DNA of 64,000 nt from Ceratotherium simum simum (lineage: Eukaryota > Chordata > Mammalia > Perissodactyla > Rhinocerotidae): NCBI RefSeq assembly GCF_000283155.1, contig NW_004454160.1:2074013-2138012 (forward strand), written 5' to 3'. This document shows positions 53,061 to 64,000 of this stretch, one piece after another (position 1 is the stretch's first letter; every line of letters begins with the position of its first letter). Both the position numbers and the translations under genes were made by a program. Under the pieces are notes generated by a model that had not been told where the DNA came from, searched no databases, and saw only the letters and a program-made list of their open reading frames with translations.

Positions 53061-53261
53061 GGACAGATGGAGGAGGGAATGGATGGGTGGGACTTCCCAG
53101 CTCTCCCCTTCACACTCTCACTCTGAATGTTCTTATTCTTTCTTCTTGCCTCACAGGCTTAAATTCAGTCTCTGAGGCCCACTTCTGAACAACGTTGGGT
53201 AAATGTAGCCTCTCAGAGCCTCATTTTCCTTATTTGTGAAATTGAGATGATTTGTGAATAT

Positions 53262-53470
53262 TAAATAAATAGATGGTTCCTGATTTACAAGAAATTCCAT
53301 GTAGATGATCATATCATCTGCAAAGAACAGTTTTGTTTCTTCATTTTTAATGTTTCTACCTTTGATTTTCTTCTCCTGTTGGGTTGGCATAGATTTCCAG
53401 TACAAGTTGAAGAGCAGCATCCTTATCCTGCTTCTAATCTTAGAGAGAGGGCATCTAAAGTTTATCCATT
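53262..53470 (-). mobile_element. LINE-1 ORF2 fragment, reversed (reverse transcriptase region)
   Basis: The minus strand encodes a piece with FADDMIIYME, the FADD motif of the L1 reverse transcriptase catalytic site. Only about 200 bases remain, inside gene-free DNA. Confidence 0.8.
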
Positions 53471-53479
53471 AAATCAGAA

Positions 53480-56400
53480 ACAGATTTATTTTAAAAGCTT
53501 AGTGAGCTAAATACGTTTCTAGTCTTTGGAGTACAGAGGTGAGTGAAATCTATACCTTGGGCTGTATTACCTCATTTTTCCTGTGACTCACAATTTATTT
53601 TTCTCCTCTCCCCATCCTTGAGGGAGAAGAGATTCCAGGCTATACGGAGCCCAGCAAGGAAACAGAGTCTCAGGCTCATGCTAGGGGGACATCGTAGGAG
53701 GCGGACTATTTTAGAGCCAGCCCTCAGCCGAGCTCATCCCAGTGAAAACATCCCCTTCTCCTCCCTCTGCTTCCTTTGATCAGATGGGAAATACCCTCAT
53801 TTTGTCCTTCCCCAAATTCTCCTCTAGTGAATTAGATATTCTTCAATATCTGATTACATTATACTTTAATGAAATATTTATTTTCACACATTATACTTTA
53901 ATAAAAAATTTACTTTAAAAAAAGTGTATCCAAGAGAAGTTGCCCACAAGTGAACATTGATACTCCTCTCAACTGCTTAAAAAATATTTCTTTATTAAAT
54001 GTATTCAATAAGTATCTTCTGCACTTCCTGCTATAAAAACTGACCCACTGTGCTAGACTCTTGGGACAAAACTATGAATAAGACAGACATAGATCCTACT
54101 CTCAGGGAGTTTCCACGCTAGTTGCAGGAGAGAAACAAAACACAGGAGAAGAAAGCATAAAGTGCATCAAATATGAAGAAAACAAAAGCCTAACAGAGAA
54201 AAAGGCAGGCTTCCTTAGAAAGCGTGGCCAAAGAAGGTCTCCATAAGGAGGTGACATTTAGGTTTAGGATGGGAAGGAGCTGTGCTCAGAAAGGCTGGGA
54301 CTGGAGTTGCAGTGTCGACTCTGGATGCAGGAGGAGGAAAGGCTCTGAGGCGGGAATACAAGCTTTGGATGTAAGAGGAAGAAGCTAAATGCCACCAGAA
54401 AACAAAACAAAACAGGAGACCAAAAAACTAAGCTGTTGGTTACCTATTAATAATTGAATCAGGCTAAACAGTAACTGTAAAGGTTGAACATCTTTTTTTT
54501 TTAAGCCAAAGAACCAATACAAGGATGGAAACATGGCTGAGCTCTCCCAGAGTCAGGCACTGACCAGTCAGCATGTTCCATGTCATTTCAATCTTAGAAG
54601 CTGATCAGTTTACCACACACACCATCAGAACCGGCCTGGAGGGTGGAATGTGAGAGCGGGCACCCATAACAACAGGAAAAAGAGCACTTCACTGACAGCT
54701 GTCGTCCAGGTGAGTCGATCCCTGTCTTGTTCTCCCCTCCCTCTTTCCGGAGTATTTTCACCTCGAGAAACACTGAAAAACATTCAAAATCTCTGAGTTT
54801 AGTCAGAACTAGTTCTGTTGAAATAGGTAGAAATCCAATTCAATTAGATAAGTAAACAAACAACATTACAGTGGGGAGGATTTAATCGTTTATGCAACTG
54901 AAAAGTACAGGGACAGATTAGGAATGGCTGAATTGAAGACCTCAAACTTCTCTTTCTCTATTTCTCCTCTCTGCTCTTCTTTTCTCTGCTTTGACTCCAC
55001 ATTCAGGGTACACCCTCCAGCATTTTCAGATTTATGTTGTCTTTCCCATGAGTAATTCCAAGATACAAAAAGGGCTTCTTTAACCTTAGCTTCTGGGTCA
55101 TGTGCCCATGTCTGAACCGATCACTGGGCTGTGGGATGCGGGAGCGCAGACTGGCAGGCCTGGGTTAGGGACCTAGACCTGGAGCTGGAGGATGAAGACA
55201 CAGAAGGTGGAGGACGGTGGCAGCCTCTCCCAGGCAAGACTAAAGTCGAGGGGGTGTGGTTCCTCAGAAGGGAAACTGGGGCGTTGTCTCAAGAAGCGGG
55301 AATGCAGGCTGAGCCATGAAAAAAAACAATAGCCATACACATGCACTGCAGTTCGTCTCTTGGCTTCCCTTCTTCCATACACATGGGTTTTAAAATGCTC
55401 CCACTTAATAGCATGCAATTATTCTACACAGGCATGAAAATGCATTCACCCACACTCCAAAGAGAGAGAACCTTACTTTGTGTCTGGCTCCTAGTCCATG
55501 ACCTTTAAATGATTTTTATTCTCTCTTTCTGACAGCTTATGACGGAACTACAAATTTGATCACTTCGCACACAGTCAGCGTAAAACGGCAGAGGGAAAAA
55601 TAGGGTAACTCCTACTTGAAAGCAAAGGAAAAGGTAAATAATAAGCAGGAAAACTGTCCCATAGGATGCATTCAATTCTGATAATTAGAAATAGCAAGAA
55701 TTACCTGTCCCACAGAGAATTGAGTTGTTTGGCCAATGCAGCTATCTCCACTTTAACCCTGGAGAAAGATTCTTATTGATTATTTTCCTCCATAACCACA
55801 ACTGTGATGGGAATTGGGGAGGGTTTCCCTTCTCCAGGCTGAATTGCTTTAGCCACCCACTTGCTATTGTAGTTCAGAGGTATGGAGTTCATCCACACTC
55901 TAGACTCTGATCTGGGGCTTTCTGATTTTTAAGGAAAGAACTTAGAGCTGAGTCACTTTCCAGTCTTCAGTTTAATGGCTGCCATCTTGACCTCTGCCAG
56001 GGGCAATTTGAATCAATTAACTGAGGGTGAGGAGGACCAACCGATTGGCCTCTTGATGCAAGACTGTGTCCTAGTGGATAGCTCTTTTAATTAGGGTGAC
56101 CTGCTTTAGAGCTGTCATTCAGGTGTAATTATTAATAGCACCCCTACTCACACTCCAAACTGTCCCATTTTGGATGATAAATGTATGGTCACCCTACTTA
56201 AAATGGGGTTAATTCTTCCCTTCCTCAGGCGGGGCTGGCACAGCAGGAGGATTTTGATGCAGACCCTGGAGACAGTCTTTCCACGATCAGTTTTTTACCT
56301 TCATGCCTTTGCTGTCACTCTGGAAAGGGCAGAGAATTTCATTTTTCCAGCCAGGCATGGCTCAATAGGTCTGACTCTTGACCATTTGAGTTTGTTGGCT

Positions 56401-56730
56401 AGAGGCAGAAAGAGTATCTCTCAGTCAGGCTGTAATTTCTTCCTCCCTGCCTCTACATAGGCCAGTTTCAGCATCAGCATGTTTCTTTCTTTAGAACCTT
56501 TATAAAAACTATAAGTAGCCAAACCTCGTAAAATCCTGACATTTGTCAATCAAGACCGCTAAAACTCCACCCTTGAAATACTGGGGTCTGAGACCTCTCA
56601 TTCAGGTTCTTGGCTGCCATATCACAAGGATTTCCAGTTCTCTAGCCTGGTACAGAGGGATCCTTTCTAGTCTCACTCTTCCTCAACTTAGCCAATTGTA
56701 CATTTAAGGATCTGTACTGCAACACCCCAC
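53480..56730. other. Intergenic DNA
   Basis: No gene recognised. A GC-richer stretch lies at 55,120-55,310, and an old repeat piece at 54,000-54,360. Nothing else stands out. Confidence 0.5.
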
Positions 56731-56739
56731 GCCCAGCTG

Positions 56740-57130
56740 TATAGAACTCTTTTGGCTACAAGAGATAGAACTTAACTCAAAATAGCCTAAGCCAAAAAGG
56801 GAATGTTTTGGCTCATGTAACTAAAAATCTAGGAGTATCTTGGCTTCAGTCATGATCAAATATCAAAAGGATTTGCTTATGCATGTATTCTCTCTTTTTC
56901 ACACACACACACACTCACCCCCCACCCCGCCCCAGCTCTGCTTCCTCCCTAATAGCTTATCCCTTGTACACCAATGGAATAGATTCATTGGCATTGTTGA
57001 TGACATACCCGCTGCTGAAGTGGAGGTGGAGACTGGCTCTGCTCCTCCGTAAACCATAAGGACTAAGGGTGGGAAGGGGATTATTTCCCCAAAGGTGCTG
57101 TTACCAGAAAAAGGGGAGATGGATGCTTGC
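56740..57130 (+). repeat. Unassigned interspersed repeat (copy 2)
   Basis: AGAGATAGAACTTAACTCAA, then GGAATGTTTTGGCTCATGTA. It shares an order of words with 19110-19500. A (CA)n run lies inside it at 56901-56916. Confidence 0.45.
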
Positions 57131-57139
57131 TAGGGTGTG

Positions 57140-59570
57140 AGAAACAACAGATGTCCCCCTTATTATACTTGAAAGTGTAACAAATACATGTAGGCAAATC
57201 TGTCCAGGCTCAATTCCCCTTTTGAAAGGTGAGAATGAGAATACTTATCTGTTCTACCTCAAAGTGAAGTTAAAAAAAAAAAAAACGCAAGGGAAAATAT
57301 TTGCTTAATTTGAAAATAAAATAAAACGCAAACCCACAGGCTTAAAGTTTAGACTTTTCTGAAGTAGCTGTGTGCCTTTGGAACCTGTTGTCAAGTTGGA
57401 AAACTTGACATCCATCCTCCAACAGCGGGGGAGCCCTTGTTTCCCTCCTCTCACCCGCTTGTCTATTACCTTCCCCTGAGGACACCAAGCGCTGGGGAGG
57501 GCGCATGACGAGGGAGAAAGGAATGTCACTTCTGTCTGGTCTCAGACTCTGCAGATCTTAGCTGGGAATGTGCAGTTTATTAATTTCAACCTCAACATCT
57601 TCAGTAATGATACGTAGCAGGAATTAGTTAATTCTACAAGTATTTGTTGAAAGCCTAATCCCTTATCCTTTCTCTCTCCTCTGTCTTCGTCTTCTGCCTC
57701 TCTCCCAGACCTTTCGCAACAGCATTTAAACATCCTCAAGGAGCTCTCATCTTAAAAACCAAACAAATAAAAACCCCACGAACAGAAAACCCTCTTTAGA
57801 CCCTACCTCCTTCCCAGCTACCACCCCTTTGCAACCAAATTTCACACACTGTGTCCATGTGTATGATCTGCACTTCCCCGCCTCCGTTCCCTCCTCTGGG
57901 CACTCCCGACCCCTCCTGCTCTCACTGGAACAAGAGTTTATGGAAAGAGCACCACTTTCGGAGAACACAAACCTCTGTATATGGCTTTGTTATAGCGCTT
58001 AAATAGTGCGTAATAGTAATTGTGTGATGTCAGCTGGAATGGGAGCTTCCTGAGGGTAAGACGTAGCTCGTAAGTGTCTTGCTGTTGAGGGTTATCTTAT
58101 GTCTGCTCCAGGCACAGTGACTAGCATGTAGCAAGTGTTAAATAAATCTTTGTCAAAGTAATTAATTAACCTGGGTTGGCAAGAAAAGAGAAGGGACAGG
58201 TTTGGTACAGGATGAGACAATGAGAGAAATGTTAGGTATCTTGAGCTGAGGTTAGACATGCAGGAGGAGGAGGAGAGTGTACTGTATTAGAAGCAAGGCA
58301 GAAAATAGCTTTAGTGCAGGTGTAATGGACAATGTTAAATGCTACAGGCAAGTGTATCATCTTTTCAAATTGAACACTAGAAGAGGTCACTGGATTTGCC
58401 AAACAACGATTATCAATTATCTTTTCTTGGGGGAGGGCAGTTTCACTGGAATGTTCTAGATTGCAAACCGTTAAGGAGCAGTAATTTGTAGGGTCAGGAA
58501 AAGGCAAGGATCACAGCACAGTTCATTTAGGTGGACAGTCAACAGAGTGATATGCGACACTCTTCGGAAGTAGGTGATTATATTTGCATGCTTCTCATCA
58601 ACTCAACATCTTAAATTAATCCAGCCCATCTTATGCTTGTGGTTAAGGATCTCCAGGGAAAGAGAACTACAGCAAAAAAAAGTGGACACACTTTTTTTAA
58701 GTGTAAACTAAACCCCTCACCCAAATGTTCTGATTCATGTACATTTGAAATGTGAGATGCCTAGTGGATACGACAGGTAATTATGACTTATATGATTACT
58801 TTTCAAATACATTTTAGAGCATCCTAGAACCTCTCCTTTCTTAGCTCTGTTCATTACATTCTGATCACTCTCTTTATGACAAAACAGAGGCTTTTAGTCA
58901 TTTAGTCTCTATGTGGCCCTTCCTTGACTTTCCCACGAGAGTCCTGGGTATGTAGTTCCAGAATTAGATAGGAATTTGTGGAGGATGTTATAGACTCCTG
59001 ATAGGCTGAAAGTGGAGTTCCTCTCTTGTAGCCAACGTCCTCCTTCCCTAACCCCCACACACCCACTCACTACACAGTGGCCATCACGTTTGTTCTGTAG
59101 GACAGAGGAAACTGAATCCTAAGGGTGAACTCGGGAAAGATAAACACAAAGTCCAGCACGTTCCTAATTCAGCAGCACACGCGGTTTTACGTGTCTTATA
59201 GTTAATCCATGTAATTTGTTTTCAATCTCTTAATTTAATTACTTTTCTTGAAAAGATGCCTGGGACAAGGCCAACATTGGAGGGAGGAATGTCACTAGGT
59301 CAGGATCTGGAAACAATCAGCTCTTATGGTTTTAAGGATGAAGCGCCAATATCTTAAGGCACCTGAATTCCTGGTGAGCAGTCAAGTTCTTTAATCCGCC
59401 CCCAGAAGGATTCCGGCGGCTTGAAAAAGAAAAAGAAAATCTATTACAAATACAAGTCAAACCAACGCTAACCACCCCCCCACCCACAAACTTCCCCATT
59501 TCTTTGCTTCCACCGCAGCTTTTTTTCCTAAAGAAAGAGTCCTCCCGCACACTGCGACAGCTCAGCGGCA
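57140..59570. other. Intergenic DNA before the right-hand CpG island
   Basis: No gene recognised. An L2/MIR-type tail (CACAGTGACTAGCATGTAGC, then GTTAAATAAATC) lies at 58110-58150. Confidence 0.5.
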
Positions 59571-59812
59571 GACTCCAATCAGGGGGCGGCCACCGGTGCG
59601 CGGAGCGCGAATTCCGGCGCGGCGACCAGTGTCCTCCGAAGCCCCGGGCCCCGCGTGCGCCACGGGGCGGGGCCCAGGGCGCGCCACCCCGCCGCTCGCT
59701 TCCCCGGCGCGCTTAGGGAGGAAAGGAGCGCCGCTCCTCCAGTCCCGGGGTCCTGGTCTGGCCGGAGCTGCCTCCCAGGCGCCCACTGCTGTGGTGGCAG
59801 GAAGTCCCCGGG

Positions 59813-59838
59813 AACTACAAATCAAGGCATGCTGGGAA
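59813..59838 (+). promoter_or_regulatory. Candidate ZNF143-type site
   Basis: ACTACAA (59814-59820) is followed by GCATGCTGGGAA (59827-59838). The two halves, one reversed relative to the classic SBS arrangement, resemble the ZNF143/THAP11 recognition sequence, which is common near CpG-island starts. By eye only. Confidence 0.4.
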
Positions 59839-59879
59839 CATTCCCCTGCTCCTCCCAGGAAATGTCCTTTGTCCAGCCC

Positions 59880-60050
59880 TACAGGAAGCCCCAGTGAGGA
59901 GTCAGCCGGGCAGCCAGCCAGTCTGCCAGCCAGCCCGCCGCGGTCGCTGCAGCTGCCGCCGCCGCAGCACAAGGGCAGACGCGCCGCGGCGCGGGGCTCG
60001 GGCCGGGGCGCTCGGTGCCCTCGCTCCTCGCGGCGCCCGCCGCCGCGCAG
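59880..60050 (+). other. ZNF697: Probable non-coding exon 1 of ZNF697
   Basis: A splice donor CGCAG/GTAGGAG lies at 60050/60051 on the plus strand, at the centre of the CpG island. The upstream part has GCC repeats typical of 5'UTR. No convincing coding start was found. The 5' limit is a guess, since no TATA box or initiator fixes it. ZNF697 encodes a multi-zinc-finger protein; its finger-coding exon is not in this window. Confidence 0.55.
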
Positions 60051-60509
60051 GTAGGAGCGTGGCTGCGGCTGGGTTCACCCGCCGCCTGGGGATGGGGCTG
60101 ACCGGGATCCGACAGGACCGCTGCAGGGATGGGGTGTGCGCCCGAGAGCGGGGCGCGGAACGGCTGGGCGAAGTGGTGCCTCGTAGACTGGACCGTTGTC
60201 CGCTCCCCGGGGTCGCAGGGGCCCCGGGCGCATGGGGTGCTCTCGCGGCCCCCAAGCCCGGGCTGAGCTCCCGCCGGGGTCTGTGGCGAGGGGCGGGGAG
60301 GAGGAGGCTGAGACGCTGGGGAGGAGACAGCGCTGCGAGAGGGAGTCGGACCGTCCCGCCGACCACCGAAGGGGGCATCCGAGACCCTCGGAAAAACGAA
60401 GCCCAGGGAGGAGCTTGGAAGGCAAGGAGAAGGTGAAGGGCTTTGTGTGCAGCTGCGGACCAGGACCGATTGCGCTCCTCTCGCCTTGTCTGTCCGCGCC
60501 CCCAGCCCC

Positions 60510-62310
60510 ACACGGGGCTGAAGGGGCGAGGGTGGGGGACTCCGAGGAGGGGCCGCGCATCATCTTGGGTCCTTCTGAAATGTGTTCCTTCTTTTTCCTC
60601 TCCGCTCTGTTCTAGCCCGATAGATCAGCGGTTTGGGCTGCCATCAGACTGGGCAAATGGCACAATAAAGATGGGTGGGTGGAGAGATCGGCAGCAGCTC
60701 GCCGCCCTAGAGGGGTCGCCGTTTAGTCTGGTTGGCTTCCCAACTCCAAATGTTCCTGTCTGCCGATGGGTGGGTGGGTGGTGGGGCAAAGCTGATACCT
60801 TCACCCAAGGAGAATGCCACGCTCAGGACTGTGAGTGGAGGCATGGGTGAAGCGCGTGTTGGGAGGAGAGGGCGAGTAAGAGGCTGAGGGGGGAACAGCT
60901 GCTCCGGGGGCGCTGAGTGTACCTTATGGCCAGTGTACATTATGGCCAGGCTTCCAGAATCGGATTACCACTTTCTCCTGAACTTCCCACGATTTTCTTT
61001 TTTCCTAGCCGCCCACCCAGTAGTGAATCACCAACTCTTGCTACAGGGGTGCCAGGTTGCGCTCAATTTGGTGATGTATCCTTGACCTTATAGGGGGCCT
61101 ATTTGTCCTTTACCTTAGGGTGACATGAATACTCTGCATCCCCTATGGCATTATCCCCCTCCCGAGGGACCAAGGGTGTGGTAAAGGCGGTTGGATAATG
61201 GCTAGCAAGTTAATAGTGTTTGAGAGGCTGTGATGGACGAGTGGGCAACTTTGAACGGGGACCAAGTGTTACTGCTCTAACTGAACTCACGTGCCTTAGG
61301 GGCCTCTATTTCTCCCTTTTCCTCTCCCCTGTTTTTTTTTTTAATACTGTACCCAAGTGCTGGCTTCCTTCTCTTAACAAGCCAACATATGGATATTATT
61401 TAATGTGGAATACATTCTTAGAGCCAAATGAACCTTTAAAAATGCCTCTTGGGGGTGAGGGAGGAGTACCCAGGGTTCATGGTAAGAAGGATGCGGTAGG
61501 ACACAGGGCCCTGCACCCTATATAGATGGCTTGTAGTGGAAAACAGAACATTTTCACTAGCTTCTCTAGGAGACATGAAGCATCAGAAGTGAGATAAGAA
61601 TGGAGTGGGGAGAAACCCAGTTGTCCAGGGTGAGGGCATGAGGATGGCAAAATAAAGGGAAAAGGCTCTGAATTTGGAAGATGATTCCTAGTTGGAACAT
61701 ATTGGCTGTGTGTGTGTGTGTGCACGTGCATGGGCACACATGCATGTTGGAGGTGGAGATTGCTGTCGGGGGAAATTTGATGTCAGAAGTTCAGCTGGGT
61801 GCCAAAGAGAATAAGATGGCAGCAGAGTGAACCAAAGTCATAAATGGGAAGTCAGGCTGCCCTTTATTTTACAGAAAGGAAAACATAGATGGCCTTCAAA
61901 AATGATGAGGACGAAGCGCGTGAATGGAAACAATAGACTGAGGAAAGCCAGCTGATGGGGCTCAGTTGCATTGAGGAGGGTGACCTCACCAAAGGTTATG
62001 TGACTAAGGCTGACAGTGTTGCCTCACATTTCCTCTCCCTCCACCCAGAAAAGCTCTTTGGATTGCCTCAGAATCTACGTGTTTGCCTAATTTCTGGTGT
62101 CCAGTTAGTTAAGGGAAGGAGAAAGGATAAAAGCTGGTTACAAAGATGATAAATTAAGACAAGAAAGATATTGCCTGCTCATGTAGAGTGAAAAAAAACC
62201 CCAAAAGCTGCAGTACTATTAAGAATTCTGGAGCCTGAGCCCATGCCAGTGCTATTTGGGCTTTTCTTTGTATCTAAGATCCTACTTCTTCTTTTTTTTT
62301 TTTTTACCCC
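60510..62310 (+). other. ZNF697: Probable ZNF697 intron 1
   Basis: Unique DNA after the CpG island. No exon was recognised; a short (TG)n run lies at 61708-61721. Confidence 0.5.
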
Positions 62311-62317
62311 TTAACAG

Positions 62318-62363
62318 GTTTCTTAGTACCACACACTATGGAGTGTTAATGTAATCAACAAAG
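62318..62363 (+). other. ZNF697: Candidate non-coding exon 2 of ZNF697
   Basis: A long T-rich tract and TTACCCCTTAACAG acceptor (ending 62317) precede 46 bases, followed by a consensus donor AAG/GTAAGT at 62363/62364. The only ATG in the good frame is followed by a stop two codons later, so it would be 5'UTR. Strong splice sites around a short segment, on the right strand after the CpG island, make it plausible but unproven. Confidence 0.35.
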
Positions 62364-62379
62364 GTAAGTCCTTAGTTTG

Positions 62380-62835
62380 GCATTCAGAACCCTTCACAAT
62401 TTAGTGCTCACCTACCTCTATCCTCCACTGGACTGGGGCCATCCCAAATTACCTACTCATTCTTGCAGCAAACAGCTCCCCATTCCTGGATGCAACAGAC
62501 ATTCTTCCTCCTGTGTGTCTCCATCAGGTTGAACTCCATGCTTTCTGGGCATCCCTCCACTGCCCCTGACTATTTTCTCCAAATCCTAGCCCAGCTGATG
62601 TAGCACCCTCGTAGAAGTCTTCTCAGACCTCCCAGTCAGAATTAATCTCATCCGCGTGGTACTTTGTGTGACATCCTTTGGATGACACACATCTCTGGTG
62701 TGCCTTGTGGTAGTTAGATGTTCATCTTTCTCCCCTTCAAACTGTAAACCCCATGAGGGCAATGGCTCTCTCTACCCCATGCTTTATACCTAGCAAGTGC
62801 ACAAAGGATGTTTATTTGAGAAACATGCATAAAGG
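62380..62835 (+). repeat. LINE-2 3' end
   Basis: CATTCAGAACCCTTCACAAT, then AGAAGTCTTCTCAGACCTCC and ACCCCATGAGGGCAATGGCT are L2 3' words in the right order. Confidence 0.75.
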
Positions 62836-63409
62836 AAGGAATGAGTGAAAGAATGCATGCATCTTAATTTATCTCTTTCCTTTTCTATAAAAAAGCGGAT
62901 GAAGCCTTCCTCATAGACCTGTGAGAATTCATTGCAGTTGTGAATCTAAAGCTTCTAGACTGGAGCTTTTCCTTTTGTTTCTGGATTAAGAGACCCTAAA
63001 AGGACCTATCACAGTGTCTAGTAGAAAGACATTCATTAAAAGTTTGTAGCATAGGTTCTTCACCAGCCTAAGTTTTCAAACTTGATAGGCAGGGTATAGA
63101 ATGGATTAATCACAAGTGGATAATCCATGACTTTTGTCTTGCTGCTGGACTGAGGAAGGTGATTGTTTCCTCTCAATCATGAAGGTGAGGTGTGCTTTCT
63201 TGAAAAAGTGGCTTATTTGTAACTAACCCACTGACATCCATCAGATTGTTGGGATTTTTATAGCCCAAGCAATCTAGCAGGATTAAGATGTAGCATATAA
63301 AAGTATAAGACAGATCAGACTCTCAAATTTTCCCCTAAAGACATTGCAGTTTTGTAGTCCCTCGCTTATCTCTAACTGAACAGTTTTTCATGCTTCCTTT
63401 TTACATGAT

Positions 63410-63960
63410 GACAACAGTTACTGTTTATTAAACATCTATATATCAACTATTGAACTAGATAATTTCCATGAATTGCCTCAATCTGATGATTTACCTATTA
63501 TTATCTCCATTCTACTTTTTTTGTGTGTGTGTGAGGAAGATCCGCCCTGAGCTGATATCCATTGCCAATCTTTTTCCTCTTTTTTTGCTTGAGGAAGATT
63601 AGCCCTGAGCTAACATCTGTGCCAATCTTCCTCTACTTTGTATGTGGGATGCCTCCACAGCATGGCTGATGAGTGGAGTAGGTCCCTGGCTGATGAGTGG
63701 AGTAGGTCTGTGCCCAGAATCCGAACCGTGGAACCTGGGCTCCCGAAGCGGGGGCATGTAGAACTTGAACCACTCAGCCACGGGGCTGGCCCCGTGGAAT
63801 ATTATCTCCATTCTAAAAATGAGGAAACTGGGCCTCAGAGATAAGTTAAGAAACTTGCTTAAAGTCCCAGATTCTGAACTGACGATAGGCTGGACTTTAG
63901 GTCTGTTGCCTCCTGAGCCTGTTCAGAATGGCTGTATCTTTGCTTTCTCTGGGAGAAAAC
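63410..63960 (-). repeat. MIR SINE, reversed, split by an ERE
   Basis: Left part ACTGTTTATTAAACATCTAT, right part TAAAAATGAGGAAACTGGGC and CTTGCTTAAAGTCCCAGATT. They join across the ERE at 63515-63799. Confidence 0.8.
63515..63799 (-). mobile_element. ERE-type SINE with an internal 24-base duplication
   Basis: Right end CTCAGCCACGGGGCTGGCCC, left (TG)n tail, doubled GAGGAAGAT module. A perfect 16-base target duplication TATTATCTCCATTCTA flanks it (63499-63514 and 63800-63815). A unit beginning TGGCTGATGAGTGGAG occurs twice in tandem, at 63663 and 63687. Confidence 0.95.
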
Positions 63961-64000
63961 TGCCGGATCTCTATGCCTTCTTCCTCTGACGTCCTCCACT

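Larger units (their letters stand above)
59580..60500. promoter_or_regulatory. ZNF697: CpG island, probable ZNF697 promoter
   Basis: CpG density is very high from about 59585 to 60500, with GC boxes (GGGGCGGGGCC at 59665) and no TATA box. In human, PHGDH and ZNF697 are neighbours transcribed away from each other; here PHGDH is on the minus strand to the left, so the plus-strand island to the right fits ZNF697. The assignment is by gene order, not by coding sequence. Long open frames in the island on both strands are a GC effect. Confidence 0.75.

Noticed and set aside
53151..53420. A reverse transcriptase gene
   Set aside because: Only about 70 codons around the FADD motif remain; it is a small L1 fragment.
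59562..60615. Long open frames (up to 210 codons) on both strands
   Set aside because: GC-rich island artefacts. They cross the splice donor at 60051 and are rich in Arg, Pro, Ala and Gly with no domain.

Overview
This is mammalian nuclear DNA. Most of the sequence is unique or repetitive non-coding DNA. It carries LINE-1, LINE-2 and MIR fragments, MaLR/ERVL and class I ERV LTRs, Tigger and hAT transposons, and twelve tRNA-derived SINEs of the equine repetitive element (ERE) type. ERE SINEs point to a perissodactyl. The youngest copies (8449, 23241, 28297) do not look like the horse ERE1 consensus as I remember it, so a rhinoceros or tapir is somewhat more likely than a horse; this is a lean, not a proof. 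One 110-base run of N shows a draft assembly.

Bases 1-14,000 hold the 5' part of PHGDH (D-3-phosphoglycerate dehydrogenase, first enzyme of serine synthesis from 3-phosphoglycerate) on the minus strand. Coding exons 1 (13770-13907), 2 (3279-3430) and 3 (1516-1581) join in frame with consensus splice sites and give the first 117 codons plus two bases of the next. The rest of the gene lies beyond the left edge. A CpG island covers exon 1 and the start of intron 1. Intron 1 contains a layered transposon block: a Tigger1 copy with a decayed transposase, an adjoining MER2 element, and a solitary LTR inside MER2.

Bases 14,100-59,500 are intergenic and I see no protein-coding gene in them. They contain three copies of one class I LTR family, two MLT1-type LTRs, one MLT2-type LTR, an L1 inside an older repeat with a Tigger-like element inside the L1, several L2/MIR pieces and nine ERE SINEs. 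Two unique stretches stand out: a CpG-rich segment at 40,360-40,640 and a GC-rich segment at 33,490-33,850.

Bases 59,580-60,500 form a strong CpG island with a splice donor at 60051 on the plus strand. By gene order (PHGDH is next to a divergent ZNF697 in human) this is most likely the ZNF697 promoter and non-coding first exon, with a possible short second non-coding exon at 62318-62363. The zinc-finger coding exon would lie beyond the right edge. The window is therefore the two divergent 5' ends of PHGDH and ZNF697 and the roughly 46 kb between them. I found no evidence of a novel multi-gene system.
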